From Chrysoperla carnea (Eukaryota > Arthropoda > Insecta > Neuroptera > Chrysopidae): 64,000 bases of DNA. The notes under the pieces are model-generated. The model saw nothing but the letters and a program-made list of their open reading frames with translations. It made no database searches and had not been told where the DNA came from. The stretch covers positions 75,048,520 to 75,112,519 of the forward strand of contig NC_058339.1 in assembly GCF_905475395.1 (NCBI RefSeq). The letters are read 5' to 3'. Every line of letters starts with the position of its first letter. Positions within the stretch are counted from its first letter, which is position 1. The position numbers and the translations under genes were made by a program. Shown here piece after piece: positions 24,601 to 36,498 of this stretch.

Positions 24601-27229
24601 CGTGTTTTTTATTTCAACAAATTTATCAATTTTGAGAAATTATACTACATCTTTTGATAAAAAAATATGTACTTTTTTTTAAATAATGCATATGTCCTTG
24701 GCGCTTGGCACGAGATGCAGGAAAATTAAAAATCTTAGCCTTGTGTACACTTGAAATGCTTTTTATGATTTGACAAAAATATTTTTCTTTAAAGTTTATA
24801 TCAACTTGCTGTTAAATTTTCGGAAACCTTAGCTAGTAATACAGTGAATAAGGCGGAAAAAAGTGACGATAGTAGACAAGTTGAGAAACCGATTTTAATG
24901 GATGTTTTTGAACTTTTGTAACGTGTTTATAGGATTCCAAGGAACATTCAGCCAACTTACCCTACCCATAGAGGGGCATAGAGCTTCAGCGGAGAGCATA
25001 TGCGACTCAAAATTTTTTTGAAATGTTTTTGGCATAAAATTCTCATATACATAGTAGGTATTTTTGGACGTTGAATACGAATCTGATGTTAGAATACACG
25101 AATTCTGTCACGTATGCCGAAAATCGTGCAATTTTTAGCCAAGAATTTTACTTTTTCGGAACAAAACGGTACAATAAAACACACACACAATATTTTTTGA
25201 CACAAAAAATATTAATTATTGCCGTTGGAAATACTAAATTTTACATTTACACAATTATATCAATCAAGGTATTAGTAGTTTTTAGAGATTATGTTAAAAA
25301 AATAATTAATGTTTAGTTACTGGCACTAGTTCGTGTAATCTGACATCGGATTCGTAATCAACGACCAAAAATATCTCCAAGTTCATGGTATATGGATCAT
25401 AAATACTTAGTTTAGCGTTTTTGTGCCAACATATTTTATTAAAATCGGTGCTGTTTCCCTTACTTTTCCTTAGATCCCGGCTTATTAACTGTACTAGAAA
25501 CGAAACGAGGGGGGAATTCAATGTTAATTTTATATTAAGTTACATTTTATCCAGTCATCCCTCAAAAAAAAATCTAGTCAAAACTTTTTTTTTTGAAAAC
25601 TCAAGCGATTTAAGAATACAGAGAATACAAATTACAAATGCGTAAATGTAAAGAAAAAAGAGGTATTTTCATGTTTATTTATTATTTTACGAAGTAAGTA
25701 ATTTTTGCTTAAATCGTTGAGGAAAATGTGGGTTAAGTTCATAAAATAGAACACGCTACCTAAGGGCTAAATTTAAGGGCACACTATATTTAAAATTTAT
25801 TGTTTTTCATCAATTTCCAAAAATATTAATAATTCGTTTGTTATTTTAATTTGTTAAATAAAAATAGCATAATCATCAAAAAGTATTTTATTTTTTGATC
25901 GAACAAGCAAATTTTCTTATATTTTCATAATAGTTAGACAAAATTTAAAGAGAATATAATATATAATTTAGCATAGAAAAACACGCTTTTCACATATGAG
26001 ACCATATCTATTAAATCGCTTTCTATGTGTTCTAATCCAATTTTCTATTTTCTGGGGCAATTTATTCTATATATAATAAATTTCATTCAATTCGGATTCA
26101 AAACTTTTTTTATAATACTATTTTTAACAAAATTTGTAAGCCCTAAAAGAAATATAGCGCTGCCAAATCAAAATTTCAAATAAACCAGAGATCATACCCC
26201 TAATACCGAAGATTACCACCTTTTTTTTTGGTCTTCGTACATATACCAAGAATAAATTATGCAATTAAAAAATTTTTTTTTAAATTCTAGACAAATAATT
26301 TATGTTATTACAGTATTTATTAAAAAACTATATAAATAAATAAAATTAACTCTAGTTTTTAGAAAATCATACTTTTTTAACATGCTGCTACCATAGATTA
26401 TTGCGAAAATGGCCAAACAACCGGAGACTGGAGAAACGCTTCGAAAACCGGAGATTTTGGCCCAACACCTGAGAGGTGGCATTCCTAATGAAATTACGAA
26501 ATTGTGATCATTTGATGATTTGGCGAACGATGCAGTACATACCCAAATTTCTGGTTGATTTAACTTTAAACTATTTTAAAATTATAAAAACTAAGCGAGA
26601 TTAAAACTTTTTTGACTAATGAATAAAAAATTACTCCGAAAATTAGAAATAAATTATTTCTACATCTATGTACAGAATTCAATTATGCGTTTGCTTATGA
26701 ATTTAGAATGAGCCCGAAAACCTCAATAACACTTGGTGGCAAAACTTTTAATATAAATCACCATTTTTATAAAATAAAATTTAAGAATTTGGTTAATAAA
26801 CGCCGGTATATCATAAATTAATAACAACTCAGCAATTCTCATGCCAAAACCTACGAAAAATCTTATCACAAATCAAAATATGGAAGGTTATATGAAATAA
26901 ATGTTATGGGAGGTCTCCGTTTAAGAAATATATACATATATAATTAACATAAAAATGCAAATTGAAGAAAAAAATATCGTGTATTTAAGTTAGAAGCATG
27001 AATAAGATTGATCATAAATTTTTTGCCTATTTGGCATATCCACCATTGCTAAGTCATTTTTCAACAACAAATGACAAAACCACCGGTGGTCAGCAAACAT
27101 ACACACGAAAGTTGAAAAATTCAATATGAAAAACATACCAGCACATGATCGAGTCTTCCATATTTTTAAAAGTAATATAATAATTGCCAATAAATGTGAT
27201 AAATCACCAGTTAGACGAAAAATATTCAT
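21632..27229 (-). CDS. KDELR: ER lumen protein-retaining receptor (KDEL receptor)
   Basis: Four exons on the minus strand: 27139-27229, 23496-23755, 22620-22872 and a 35-nt terminal exon 21632-21666, totalling 639 nt (212 residues, the exact length of human KDELR1). The start [20 protein letters not shown] and the end [11 protein letters not shown] match the family throughout. Ligand-binding positions known for the family are conserved, including His12, Arg47 and Asp50 (ITRYLD). Seven membrane segments are expected. The receptor recognises HDEL/KDEL-type C-termini in the Golgi and returns escaped ER proteins by COPI carriers. Intron 1 is 3.4 kb. Without the small last exon the frame would read through the exon 3 donor to [11 protein letters not shown], which looks deceptively similar to the true tail. 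Intron 3 contains a LINE fragment and a MITE-B piece; intron 2 contains a dispersed repeat. Confidence 0.97.
21696..21850 (+). repeat. MITE-B partial copy in KDELR intron 3
   Basis: Begins TTAAGGTAGGACGAGTGCCA, the terminal word of MITE-B, and continues with TTAGGGTTGAAATTATTTAT and TTTTTCGATATCTGCT as in the complete copy at 38879-39402. The other end is missing; the sequence stops where the LINE fragment begins. Confidence 0.7.
21851..22190 (-). mobile_element. LINE C-terminal fragment (Jockey/R1/LOA-like) in KDELR intron 3
   Basis: Noticeably richer in GC than its surroundings. In the minus direction one frame reads [18 protein letters not shown] then [12 protein letters not shown], the Cys/His motif with a following R-L-R-x-x-G that ends the ORF2 of several insect non-LTR clades (pattern C-x-x-E/D-D-x-x-S-x-H-x-x-C-x-C). 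Adjacent frames are also open for about 100 codons, which is coincidental. It is 5'-truncated as usual for LINE insertions and abuts the MITE-B copy. No reverse transcriptase domain remains here. Confidence 0.55.
23177..23455 (+). repeat. Dispersed repeat REP3, copy 1 (KDELR intron 2)
   Basis: Shares long stretches with 61641-61935 in the same orientation: TTATGATATTTTTTCGTT, AGTATATTTTTCGTCAAA, ATAATAAGCTTGAAAATGAG, ATAAGGAAGA. No terminal repeats or coding frame; class unknown. Confidence 0.65.
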
Positions 27230-29054
27230 TTTCGTCGAATGATTGTTTTAAATTACACGCACTCTACACCCTTCTCTTGCTACTTGATGTGACAATGTGA
27301 CGTGGCTCATTTCTAACATTAAGTGAAGATGGCACTCACATTCGTATCGTGGCTATTTGGAGTACAGCTATTTTTAAAAGAGTAATGAATTGTTCATTTG
27401 CTTTCAAAGCAGTAAATTTTAGATGATGTGTTCAATAAAAATGCAAAATTTATCCAATTTGATAATAATAATAAAATATTAACTAATTCATCATTAAAAA
27501 ATCTCTCCTTATTCGTTTACATGGTAATAATAGCATACAGGTGCCCAAAAGTAATTTTACAATTTACAATTTTTATTTATTTGCTTTTGGTATCTGCCCG
27601 TCTGTTTGTTAGAAATGTTGTATTAACAAATTAATGTATTTCTCCGCGAGATAGAGAGAGCTGAAAATTGCGAAAAAGAAAATTAAAACAGTTGAAACCT
27701 AAATTTCTTCCCATAACTATAGCACCATTTTTTTACAGAAAGGACCCTTTAGTCTAAGTTCTAGAGACCTATTTGAATAACCCACAAATTTAGTTCGAAA
27801 AACCAAACTTGATAAAAGAGACTCCATTCCTACGACTTATTGGAATTCCTTTAAACAAGAGTTCCATTTTCATTCACGTTTATTTTGAGGTAAAATGATT
27901 ATAACAAAAGAGTGTGCTACTCTAGTTAATATATCAATCACTTGACACAGCCATAAAAGTTATATTATATTATATATTTTATGTACTGATAAAGATTTTA
28001 TAATTTTGTGATAACGCCAATAAAAATGAATAATTCCTTTTCTAATGATATACCTAACGTGCATTTTTCTTTTTGATTATGTCATAAGTAATTTTAAATT
28101 CAAGCAGATTAATTTATTTTGTAATAATCATAATTTATCAAATAAAATATCGATATTAATTTTCAAAATCATTAATAATTACATTGCGTTGGTAGGAAAA
28201 TTGTCTTAAAGGATTTTATGATTGACTACTATGCGTATGAGCTTAAGAAAATTTTCCCTTAAATATTCTATGATATTTGATCAGTAGATATCAACTCAGT
28301 CAGTATTTTATGAGCAATTCCGTTAATTAAAATTATTTATAAGATATCTAATTTGATTTTATGAGAATTGGTATATTTAACGCCGAATAGTATTTTTATA
28401 AGATTCAATGAGAAAAGTTGAAGAAAATAAGCATAAAAGAAGTTATCAAGTCAGCTCAGTTTATAAATGAGCAATGGGCTGGTTCAGAATAACAACGCGC
28501 ATTCACTTTTGTGCGGGCGACCAAAAAAACGTGTCAGAATTCTGTTACACTCTGTACACTCTTGTACGTAATTATCTCTTTATACGAACTAAAATATATA
28601 AAACAGTTGCAAAATTAAGTGAACATGTAGACAAGTTTTTGGAGGGGGGCGCTCACACAAAAGCAAATGTTATGTTATCCAACCACGTGCACCGATTTTA
28701 ACACGACTTTGAAGTTCTGTATAATTTATCTCTTTTCTCTGGTTTGGCTTATACTACTTGTCGAGTTACTATTCTATTGGCTTATACTACTAGGGGTAGA
28801 CCTCGTCCAGATAGCGCTTTTTTTCGTGCTACCCTCTCCACTCGAGTTTCACGTCCTTATATTATATATTCTTGATAAAAGATTTAGCTGAGTATGATTA
28901 TTATGTGTCTTTCTCATACATACTGTTATAAGAAAGAAAGATATATGGTGCAAAAGGTATCAAAAGAGGGTTGTCAAATGTGTATACGTTTTGTGTCATA
29001 ATTCTATGGTCATAATAGCAAGATCCAAATTTAAAGTTTGAAAATTAGAAAACA
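27230..29054. other. Intergenic between KDELR and zinc-finger gene 2
   Basis: The left end should hold the KDELR promoter and 5' UTR, the right end the promoter of zinc-finger gene 2. AT-rich, with a CT-rich stretch at 28720-28860. No gene or shared repeat was recognised. Confidence 0.4.
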
Positions 29055-30215
29055 ATGGCAAACAATTCATTTAATCATCAGATGATTAATAAAAACAACA
29101 TTAAAATTAAAAAAGAATTAAATACAGAATTAATTATTATTAAAAGTGAAATATTAGAAGATAATGTCACAATAGAAGATTGTCGAATTAAAAACGAAAT
29201 ACCAGAAGACGGTGTTACAACAGAAGATGATCAAATTAAAAATGAAATATTAGAAGACAGTAGTGCTAGTGTAAAACATGAAGAAATTTATGTAAATGAG
29301 GAGCATTTTTATTTGCCTCATATTAAAGTTGAAAAAGAATTACATACAGAAAGTGTTTCAGAATCACAACGAGTTTATAATGAAGTAGGATCATTTTCAT
29401 GTGATGTTTATAATAGACAAACTAGTTCAGTTCAAGACAAACAGATTTACACCGGAGAAAAATCATTTTCATGTGATGTTTGTAATAAATCAATTAACAC
29501 TCTAAATCATTTAATTATACATAAAAGGATTCACACTGGAGAAAAACCATTTTCATGTGATACTTGTAATAAAGCATTTACTCAACAAAGCAATTTAACT
29601 AGACATAAACGGATTCACACGGGAGAAAAACCATTTTCATGTGATATTTGCGACAAATCATTTACTAATAAAAGTCATTTAGTTGGACATGAACGGAGTC
29701 ACAAGGGTGAAAAACCATTTTCATGTGATATTTGTAATAAAACATTTACTCATGGAAGTAATTTACATAAACATAAAAGGGTTCATACTGGAGAAAAACG
29801 ATTTCCCTGTGATATTTGTAACAAAACATTTACTCAACAGAGTAATTTAGTTCAACATAAACGGATTCACGCTGCAGAGAGACCATTTTCATGTGATACT
29901 TGTAATAAAACATTTACGAATAAAAGTCATTTAATTAGGCATACACGAATTCATACCGGAGAAAAATCTTTTGAATGTGATATTTGTAATAAAACATTTA
30001 CTGATTCAACCAGTTTAGGTATACATAAAAGGATTCATAGTGGAGAAAAACCATTTTCTTGTGATATTTGTAATAAAGCATTTGCTCATCAAAGTAATTT
30101 AGTTCAACATAAACGAGTTCACACTGGAGAAAAACCATTTTCATGTGATGTTTGTAATATAAAATTTACGGTTCGAAGTAATTTAGTTAAACATAAACGG
30201 ACTCAACATATTTAA
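29055..30215 (+). CDS. C2H2 zinc-finger protein 2, nine fingers plus one degenerate
   Basis: Intronless frame of 386 codons. The N-terminal ~110 residues are acidic and contain a threefold imperfect repeat of about 15 residues (EILEDNVTIEDCRIKN, EIPEDGVTTEDDQIKN, EILED). A finger that has lost its second cysteine and both histidines (FSCDVYNRQTSSVQDKQIY, residues ~114-131) precedes nine regular 28-residue C2H2 fingers from about residue 138 to the end, joined by TGEKPF-type linkers. The last finger ends H-x4-H (HKRTQH) instead of H-x3-H. It is a clear paralogue of the gene at 12662-13663 (shared MANNSF start, TELII and EDxxIKNE motifs), on the opposite strand. AATAAA lies at 30223. Likely nuclear DNA-binding protein; target unknown. 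Confidence 0.9.
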   Translation: MANNSFNHQMINKNNIKIKKELNTELIIIKSEILEDNVTIEDCRIKNEIPEDGVTTEDDQIKNEILEDSSASVKHEEIYVNEEHFYLPHIKVEKELHTESVSESQRVYNEVGSFSCDVYNRQTSSVQDKQIYTGEKSFSCDVCNKSINTLNHLIIHKRIHTGEKPFSCDTCNKAFTQQSNLTRHKRIHTGEKPFSCDICDKSFTNKSHLVGHERSHKGEKPFSCDICNKTFTHGSNLHKHKRVHTGEKRFPCDICNKTFTQQSNLVQHKRIHAAERPFSCDTCNKTFTNKSHLIRHTRIHTGEKSFECDICNKTFTDSTSLGIHKRIHSGEKPFSCDICNKAFAHQSNLVQHKRVHTGEKPFSCDVCNIKFTVRSNLVKHKRTQHI

Positions 30216-30222
30216 TTATTTT

Positions 30223-30228
30223 AATAAA
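30223..30228 (+). terminator. Poly(A) signal candidate of zinc-finger gene 2
   Basis: AATAAA eight bases after the stop codon. The hexamer is frequent by chance in such AT-rich DNA. Confidence 0.35.
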
Positions 30229-30596
30229 TTTTATCATATAACACAAAAGATTCATTTTATTTCTGCTGATATCCATTTTTATAGAAATGTAAAAAAAAAA
30301 AACGTATGGTCCGGGAATGGACTGCAAAATCACTTGACCCATCGGTAACGGGCTTAAACTTTGTAATAAAGCGGCAATCAAACCCGTAAAAACAATGGGC
30401 TATGGCAATTTTACTAGACCGGGGGAGGAGGGGGTTGGTATCTCAATTTTACTATATTGAGATACCAACTTTATCCATAAGTTAACTGGGTAATTTTCAC
30501 GTGAAGTTATAGCTTTCAATATATCTATTCAAGAAATAATAGGTTGCCAGGTCAACTTTGTGGATAAAGTATGGCAACCTTTTTTAATTTTATGTT

Positions 30597-30635
30597 TGTT
30601 GCCTTATGGATAATCCGCTTCTGAGTTAACAATAC
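30597..30635 (-). mobile_element. hAT-like terminal tip
   Basis: On the minus strand it reads AGAAGCGGATTATCCATAAG, nearly the same as the tip at 19240 (AGAGGCGGATTATCCGTAAG). No transposase remains beside it, so it may be one end of a deleted or non-autonomous copy. Confidence 0.35.
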
Positions 30636-30698
30636 TGAAATAAAAATTCGATATGTACTTCTTTCATTTAACTTAAATAAATTATAGTTTAAAAAACT

Positions 30699-30869
30699 AA
30701 TAAAACACGCATTATTGCACTAAAAAGTGGATAGTTATTTTTAATTGTAATTCAAAGTGTGGGGTGCTTTCTACATTTACTCTTAAATTAGCTCGTTTGA
30801 CAGATATCGACCACCTCACGCTTTGAATTACAATTAAAAAGAACATTCAGTGTAATAAAGCGCGTTTTC
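30699..30869. repeat. Palindromic foldback element (~170 bp)
   Basis: The left arm TTTTTAATTGTAATTCAAAG followed by TGTGGGG pairs with the right arm CCTCACG followed by CTTTGAATTACAATTAAAAA; the arms extend outward through ACACGCATTATTGCACT and AGTGTAATAAAGCGCGTTTT. About 55-65 bases per arm, loop of about 50 bases. Confidence 0.75.
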
Positions 30870-30886
30870 TACTTTTTTAACATTAT

Positions 30887-31150
30887 TGACATTATCATAA
30901 ATTACAGATTTCTTTATTTCTGTAAAAATAGTCAATATGAAATATTTCAAAGCCATCTTTACTGTTCTCTCTATTACTCAATGAATAATTACGGCTATAC
31001 ATCTAAAAAATAGAAATCCATACATATATTTTACCTGTGCAAAACAATCCTTACCATTATTTCAAGTGTTATAGAAAGAGGATAAGCAAGAGAAATCTTT
31101 ATCAATCTTTACTTTTAAACCCAGCGAAGCGGGTGGGTGTCACTCTAGTC
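30887..31150 (-). mobile_element. RTE-like or SINE-like repeat (REP2), truncated copy
   Basis: Reverse complement of 49087-49355. Read on the minus strand it begins GACTAGAGTGACACCCACCC then GCTTCGCTGGGTTTAAAAGT. The 3' tail seen in the other copy is absent; a foldback element lies directly at that side. Confidence 0.65.
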
Positions 31151-31358
31151 TTAATATAAAATATTAATATCTACGTGGTGAAATCTTAGCCCGTTTCTAA
31201 GAGAGTCTTTTCAAACAGACGAACAGCTAATGGAATGATCGCATGGTTTAATTTTTTATTTTAGGCATAAATAAATTCAAACACTTTAATAAAATATTAA
31301 TTTATTTATTTTTTTACATAAAAAAAACATAAAAGACTAACAATACATTTTCGCTCCG

Positions 31359-34300
31359 CTACCATTTAATATTTAATGCTATATTATTTTTCTCAATCGC
31401 ATGATACTGTGTGCGTAACATCACTTTAGCTTTATCAGAATGTGCGCCTCCCAGCCATGACGCGTATAATTCTTTAACAATCTGATTCGAACTAGGTTCA
31501 TATTTTTCTAAATCATTGTATAAGTTTTCTAAATGTTTAACCAATTCATGGGACGATTGTTGTTCCCCTTGTGGACGAATTTGTGCTCCACCATTCAAGC
31601 AACCTAGAAATAATAAAGAAAAAATTATAGAAAATTTTATTTAACAAAATTAGCGGTATTTTACCTGATGGGCATGCCATAACTTCCACATAATGATAAT
31701 TACATTTCCCTCGTTTTAATTTTTGTACAAGATTTTGTATATTTCGAAAACCATTTGCAATTGCAAACCGTAATAATACTTCTCCATTCTGTTCTAATGT
31801 TACTTCTCGAAAATCAGGATTTCTAAAAAATAAAAATATCTTTAAAGTTCAAGAAACAGTCACTGAAATTTATTAGTCTGCGAAAAAATCTGGAAACATA
31901 AGGCAATGCAAATTTTTAAGGTACTTTTATCGGAGTGAGAGAGAACGCGATATCTAAGAATGAGAAAATAATAAATATTCGTCTAAAAATAATCGTTGTT
32001 TATTGTTTTTTCGTAAACTATACGGTCAATTACAACCTATTTGGGCTCAAAGTATCCCTATTGCTTGTAAAAAATTTTTTTTTTACAACATTTTGCCTTT
32101 GAAAACGACCTCTCAAGATTTCGTGCAAAACTACTTTTAATCTCATGTCGTTAGAAACATCGTAAGTAATAAAAAGTCAAAACTAACCTGATATTTCTAT
32201 ATTCTAATTTCCCACAATTATCCTGTTGGAATAATTCTTTTGTGGCATATTTAAAAATATGATCTGCATAACCTCCAGAACCTGATCCTTCATGACCGTT
32301 ACATACTTTATCCGATTTTCCCCAGGGATAATCTAATGGTTTTGGTTCAATTTGATTTAAATTTAAACCGGCTGAATCTAACATTTGTTCCAATTCGACT
32401 AAAAATTATCAATGAATTAGATATAAAAAAACAATTTGATCCCTCACCGAAAATATTTATACTAAATCTGTATGGGCTATGCACTAATGAAGACAAGACG
32501 GAAAGATTTTCTTTTGCAGTTTCTGCTAGGTACCAGAAAATTGGATCGAGTCAGTATTTGCTTACAATAAATGAAGAAAATGGGCATAAATTATTAAGTA
32601 TTAATAATTAGCTATCTAGATTTAGTATAAACATCTATGAATTTCATTAATACTAACTAGAAGTTATTACACAATCAACGTCTCGTGTTTGTGCTTCAGT
32701 ATTGAAAAAATCTTCACGTGCTGCTTCTAATTTTTTATCATAGCACGGCATTAAAGTCACGTGATATACTGATGATGCATTCATTCCTAAATTATGTTTA
32801 ACTAATGATCCCATAATTTGTTGAGGTGATTTTACGGTTGATATATATGGTAAAATATAACTGCCATGAGTTTTTTCTGCATAACAGACCCAACCTAAAA
32901 AATATGTATTACAGTCAAACGCAAATTACTTCCAATCCAAGTTCTTGAAGCGTATTTTTAATCCAATAAACGAGGTGAAAAAAAGACGAAATCTCTAAAT
33001 TTTGACCAAAAGCACCTTTAGATTGAAAAAAGTTTTAAGCCATTTTCACGAAAATTAACGGAGTTATTATGAAAAGGGAACTAAAATTAATGTTTGGAAC
33101 TTTCCAATTTACTTTATTTAGATACTGACAACATTTCAGATTTATATATAATGAAAATTATTGGAATTTAAATGCAAAAAAGGTCTTTATAATTAAATAA
33201 CTCGAAAAGTAATAAAGTTACAAAAAACAAGTGAAAACGAACAATTGACTGAGTTAATTGTTGAAATATCATGCATAGACAGTGTTGATTACTCTATCAC
33301 ATTACGCATATACATGTCACACATACATAACTGATAATCCCATATTAATACATACTATAAAATTTCGTGATACATACAATAAAATCGAATGTGTGCCCTC
33401 GTGAGTAAACAGTGATTTTTACAAAAAAATATTTCAAACAAAAGTTGTTAATTTTTTGATAAGGAACATATTTTACTTTTAAACTTTTGTTCTGTCTCTA
33501 ACGGTTTACAAGATGGGTCCTACGGATCCAAGACCCAATTCCTGAGCACGCTGTAAAAATTTCAGCATGATATCTTTTCTTCTTTTTTTGCATTTAAATT
33601 ACAATATTTTGAAAAATGTAAATCCGAATCCGGCAATTTTAATTTTAGTTCCCGTGGTAAAGTTATCTGTTTTTGTGCTGAATAAAACATAATAAAAAGG
33701 TACGAGAAACTTTCTTTTCATTATAACTCCGTTAATTTTCGTACAAAATGACTTTTCATTTTCAAAGTTTTTTATAGTATTTTAAAAAGTGTATGCCCTT
33801 TTTTAAAAAAACGTCCAATTTTTCAGCTACTTAACGCTAAATACTCCGAATCTCAATCGCCAATAACTCGGAAAGTATTGACTTTTCTAAATATACTTTA
33901 TGACATTTTTTACTTAGATTTCATTGCTCTATCGATTTCCGTTGCTATTTTCAACATATATTTTTCCAACCTCTAGAAGGAGTGGTTACCACCCCCTGGG
34001 CAAAAGCACCACTACACATCATATAACTTTGTATCTAGAGGGTGAACAAAGCTTAATCCCAAATTTGTAGGTCAATTGGAGCTATAGGAATGAATTTAGC
34101 CTCTGAGGTTTTAGCCTCATTTACTGGATTACTTATTAAATTTTTTCTACCTGGACAACTAGATGCAAGCATTGGTATAATATTTTTAACTTGATCATTT
34201 TCAGCATTACGATATCGTTCAATAAATTCCTGTTGATTTTCGAGTAATGCAAAATCATCTGCAATATTCATATCCAAAACCATATCGGCACCTAATTGTC

Positions 34301-34910
34301 GAAAATATCCCGATAATCTTAACATCGTATCCTCTGCAGATAATCCATATTTAACTGATAATGATAAAATTGGTTGAATTGCTAATGATACGACAATTTT
34401 CTTAACATCTGTTAAATTTCCTGCCTAAATTTTCAATTTGTTAATATAAATCTTTGGATTCTAAGGTTTTAGAGAACTCACTTGTGCTAGCTCCTTGTTT
34501 AAATTAAATACTCTAAGTAATTCCTCTTGACTCTGTTGACTGACAAGAACACCTTCGGCTGAAGTTATACATCCCGAACAAGCTAAACAGTCAGTTAAGG
34601 ATATCTCAACTTTTTTTAATGATTGGAGAACACCACCCTAGAAAAATTCTTTATTAAATATATAGTTTTCATAATAAAAGATAATTCTTACTGGATCCTG
34701 TTTCAAGTATGATCCATCATCTTGGATAACAATCTTTGCACCTGTTACACTCTTTGTCGTTTCGATTTTTACGGGTTTTATACATTCCTAAAAGCATGAA
34801 ATTGTTGAGAGATGTCTATTTTATGGTGTTATTTGTATTTTAAATACCTGAGACGGTGTTATGAAATCATCTAAGTTTGTTAATTGTAAAGCTCCACTAA
34901 ATCTTGACAT
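31359..34910 (-). CDS. CIAO3: Cytosolic iron-sulfur assembly component 3 (NARFL, [FeFe]-hydrogenase-like)
   Basis: Eight exons on the minus strand: 34848-34910, 34692-34787, 34482-34637, 34151-34424, 32658-32894, 32188-32398, 31665-31822, 31359-31603. They total 1440 nt (479 residues; human 476). All introns have GT/AG ends and phases agree. The start [20 protein letters not shown] is typical. N-terminal [4Fe-4S] cysteines: Cys23, then Cys70, Cys73 and Cys76 in CLACSGC. Second cluster: Cys195 ([16 protein letters not shown]), Cys247 ([14 protein letters not shown]), Cys396 and Cys400 (MACPSGCLNGG). All eight align with the human ligands. The C-terminus ends in a tryptophan (NIKW), as in human. 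In the CIA pathway the protein passes Fe-S clusters from the scaffold to the CIAO1-MMS19 targeting complex in the cytosol; it is not a working hydrogenase. REP1 lies in intron 4. Confidence 0.97.
33226..33600 (+). repeat. REP1 partial copy in CIAO3 intron 4
   Basis: Starts AAGTGAAAACGAACAATTGA and runs through TGTTGAAATATCATGCATAG, the ACATACATAACTGATAATCC block and ACGGTTTACAAGATGGGTCC, ending near AATTTCAGCATGATATCTTT. The 3' third is missing. Confidence 0.8.
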
Positions 34911-35069
34911 GTTTTCAAATAAATTAGGTTATGATTCTTTTTAAAAAAAATTTGACAGATCATTGTCAGATAAAGAAATCCTTTAAAGTTGAGATCTTTC
35001 GGAAAATAGATGGCACTACTACATCAAATGTTCTTGACTATCTATCTACATCTACATATGTATAATAGC

Positions 35070-35235
35070 CCCGGAGCCCGTGACAGTAAAACTGCACTTA
35101 CACGGATTTCGAAATTTCGCATATGAATCAATACTATTTAACGATAGGTACAATATAGACTAGGTGTGCCAGGATTTATCCTGACAGAAATATCTTTTAC
35201 CAAGATTTTTTTATTCTTTACTGGTGTGACCTACT
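35070..35235 (+). repeat. MITE-C copy 1
   Basis: Starts CCGGAGCCCGTGACAGTAAA and continues TTTCGAAATTTCGCATATGA and ACGATAGGTACAATATAGAC. It matches the reverse complement of the right half of MITE-C copy 2 (50544-50696). Its right end is degenerate. Confidence 0.7.
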
Positions 35236-35489
35236 AACCGGCAGAAAAAGTCGTGAACAAACCATTGAAGACAGAAACTTGAATTTTATTTACAGATATC
35301 TAACCGAAACTCAGTATAAAAGATTTTCTTACAAAATCAGATATTCAGAGCATGGATATTTGATACAGAACTACTAATTAGTCGCATCTGTGAAGGTTTT
35401 AACTTCTTATTTCTCAGGGAGAGCTCCGATTTTGATGTTTTTTCTTTTTTTTTCTTTTAATGTGTGTTTTTTAATTTAAAAATAAATAA

Positions 35490-36095
35490 AAATCAAGTGA
35501 AAACAAACAATTGACTGAGTTAATTGTTGAAATACCATGTATAGTCAGTGTTGATTTCTTTATCACATTACATATACCAACATTTACATGTGACACATAC
35601 ATAACTGATAATCAAGTATAGTACATATTATAATTATTACATATTATAATTACATATTATAAAATTTCCGCCCTAATTGTCGCCCTCACGGGTAAACAGT
35701 GATGTTTACGAAAAAATGTTTCAAACTAAAGTTGTTTAATTTTTGATAAGGAACATTTTTTACCTTTAAACTTTTATTCTATCTCTAACGGTTTACAAGA
35801 TGGGTACTACGGACCCATGACCCAATTGACCCATGTTGCTCATTTACGAACTTGACCTCACTTTTTACGTCCTAAGCACGCTGTAAAAATTTCAGCTTGA
35901 TATCTCTTTTCGTTTTTGAGTAATCGTGACCACAGACGGACGGACGGACAATCGGAAATGGATTAATTAGGTGATTTTATGAACACCTATACCAATTTTT
36001 TTTTTGTAGCATCAATATTTTTAGGCGTTACAAACTTGGGACTAAACTTATAATACTATGTATATTTCATATATACATGGTATAAAAATTCGGAA
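35490..36095 (+). repeat. REP1, near full-length copy
   Basis: Runs from AAGTGAAAACAAACAATTGA to TATACATGGTATAAAAA. Contains the block TTTACAAGATGGGTACTACG, the GACGGACGGACGGAC stretch, GTGATTTTATGAACACCTAT and GCGTTACAAACTTGGGACTA. No long reading frame, no clear terminal inverted repeat, no poly(A) tail; the class is unsettled. Confidence 0.85.
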
Positions 36096-36498
36096 ACATT
36101 CCAATTTTAGGAAGTTATTTTTTATATTGTTTAAACGATAAACTATATGTTATTCAGAATTCTGAATAAAGTAACGATAGAAGCTATGAGAATTAGAGTA
36201 TTCGATGAAGACTTTCAACTGAAATTACTGCGACCATGATACGTCGTTGATTAGAGGCTTAAATATTTGGACAGCGTACATAGCGTGAAATATTCATCTG
36301 AGGAGAAAAGTGAAATGTCGGTGTAGATTATGTTCGGAAAACGAGAGAAAAAATTCCAAAAAATTGAATTGTATTGTTAAAAATGCGAATATAAATTGAT
36401 TTAAAAAATATATAATTGTTTATTAACTAATGTATAATTGTTTATTTTTATACAATAATTTTGATGATTAATTTTACAAAAATTTATATGTAATTATT

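Noticed and set aside
25071-25645. Overlapping ORFs of 70-80 codons in KDELR intron 1
   Set aside because: Frames overlap on both strands, no motif, no codon pattern; intronic noise.
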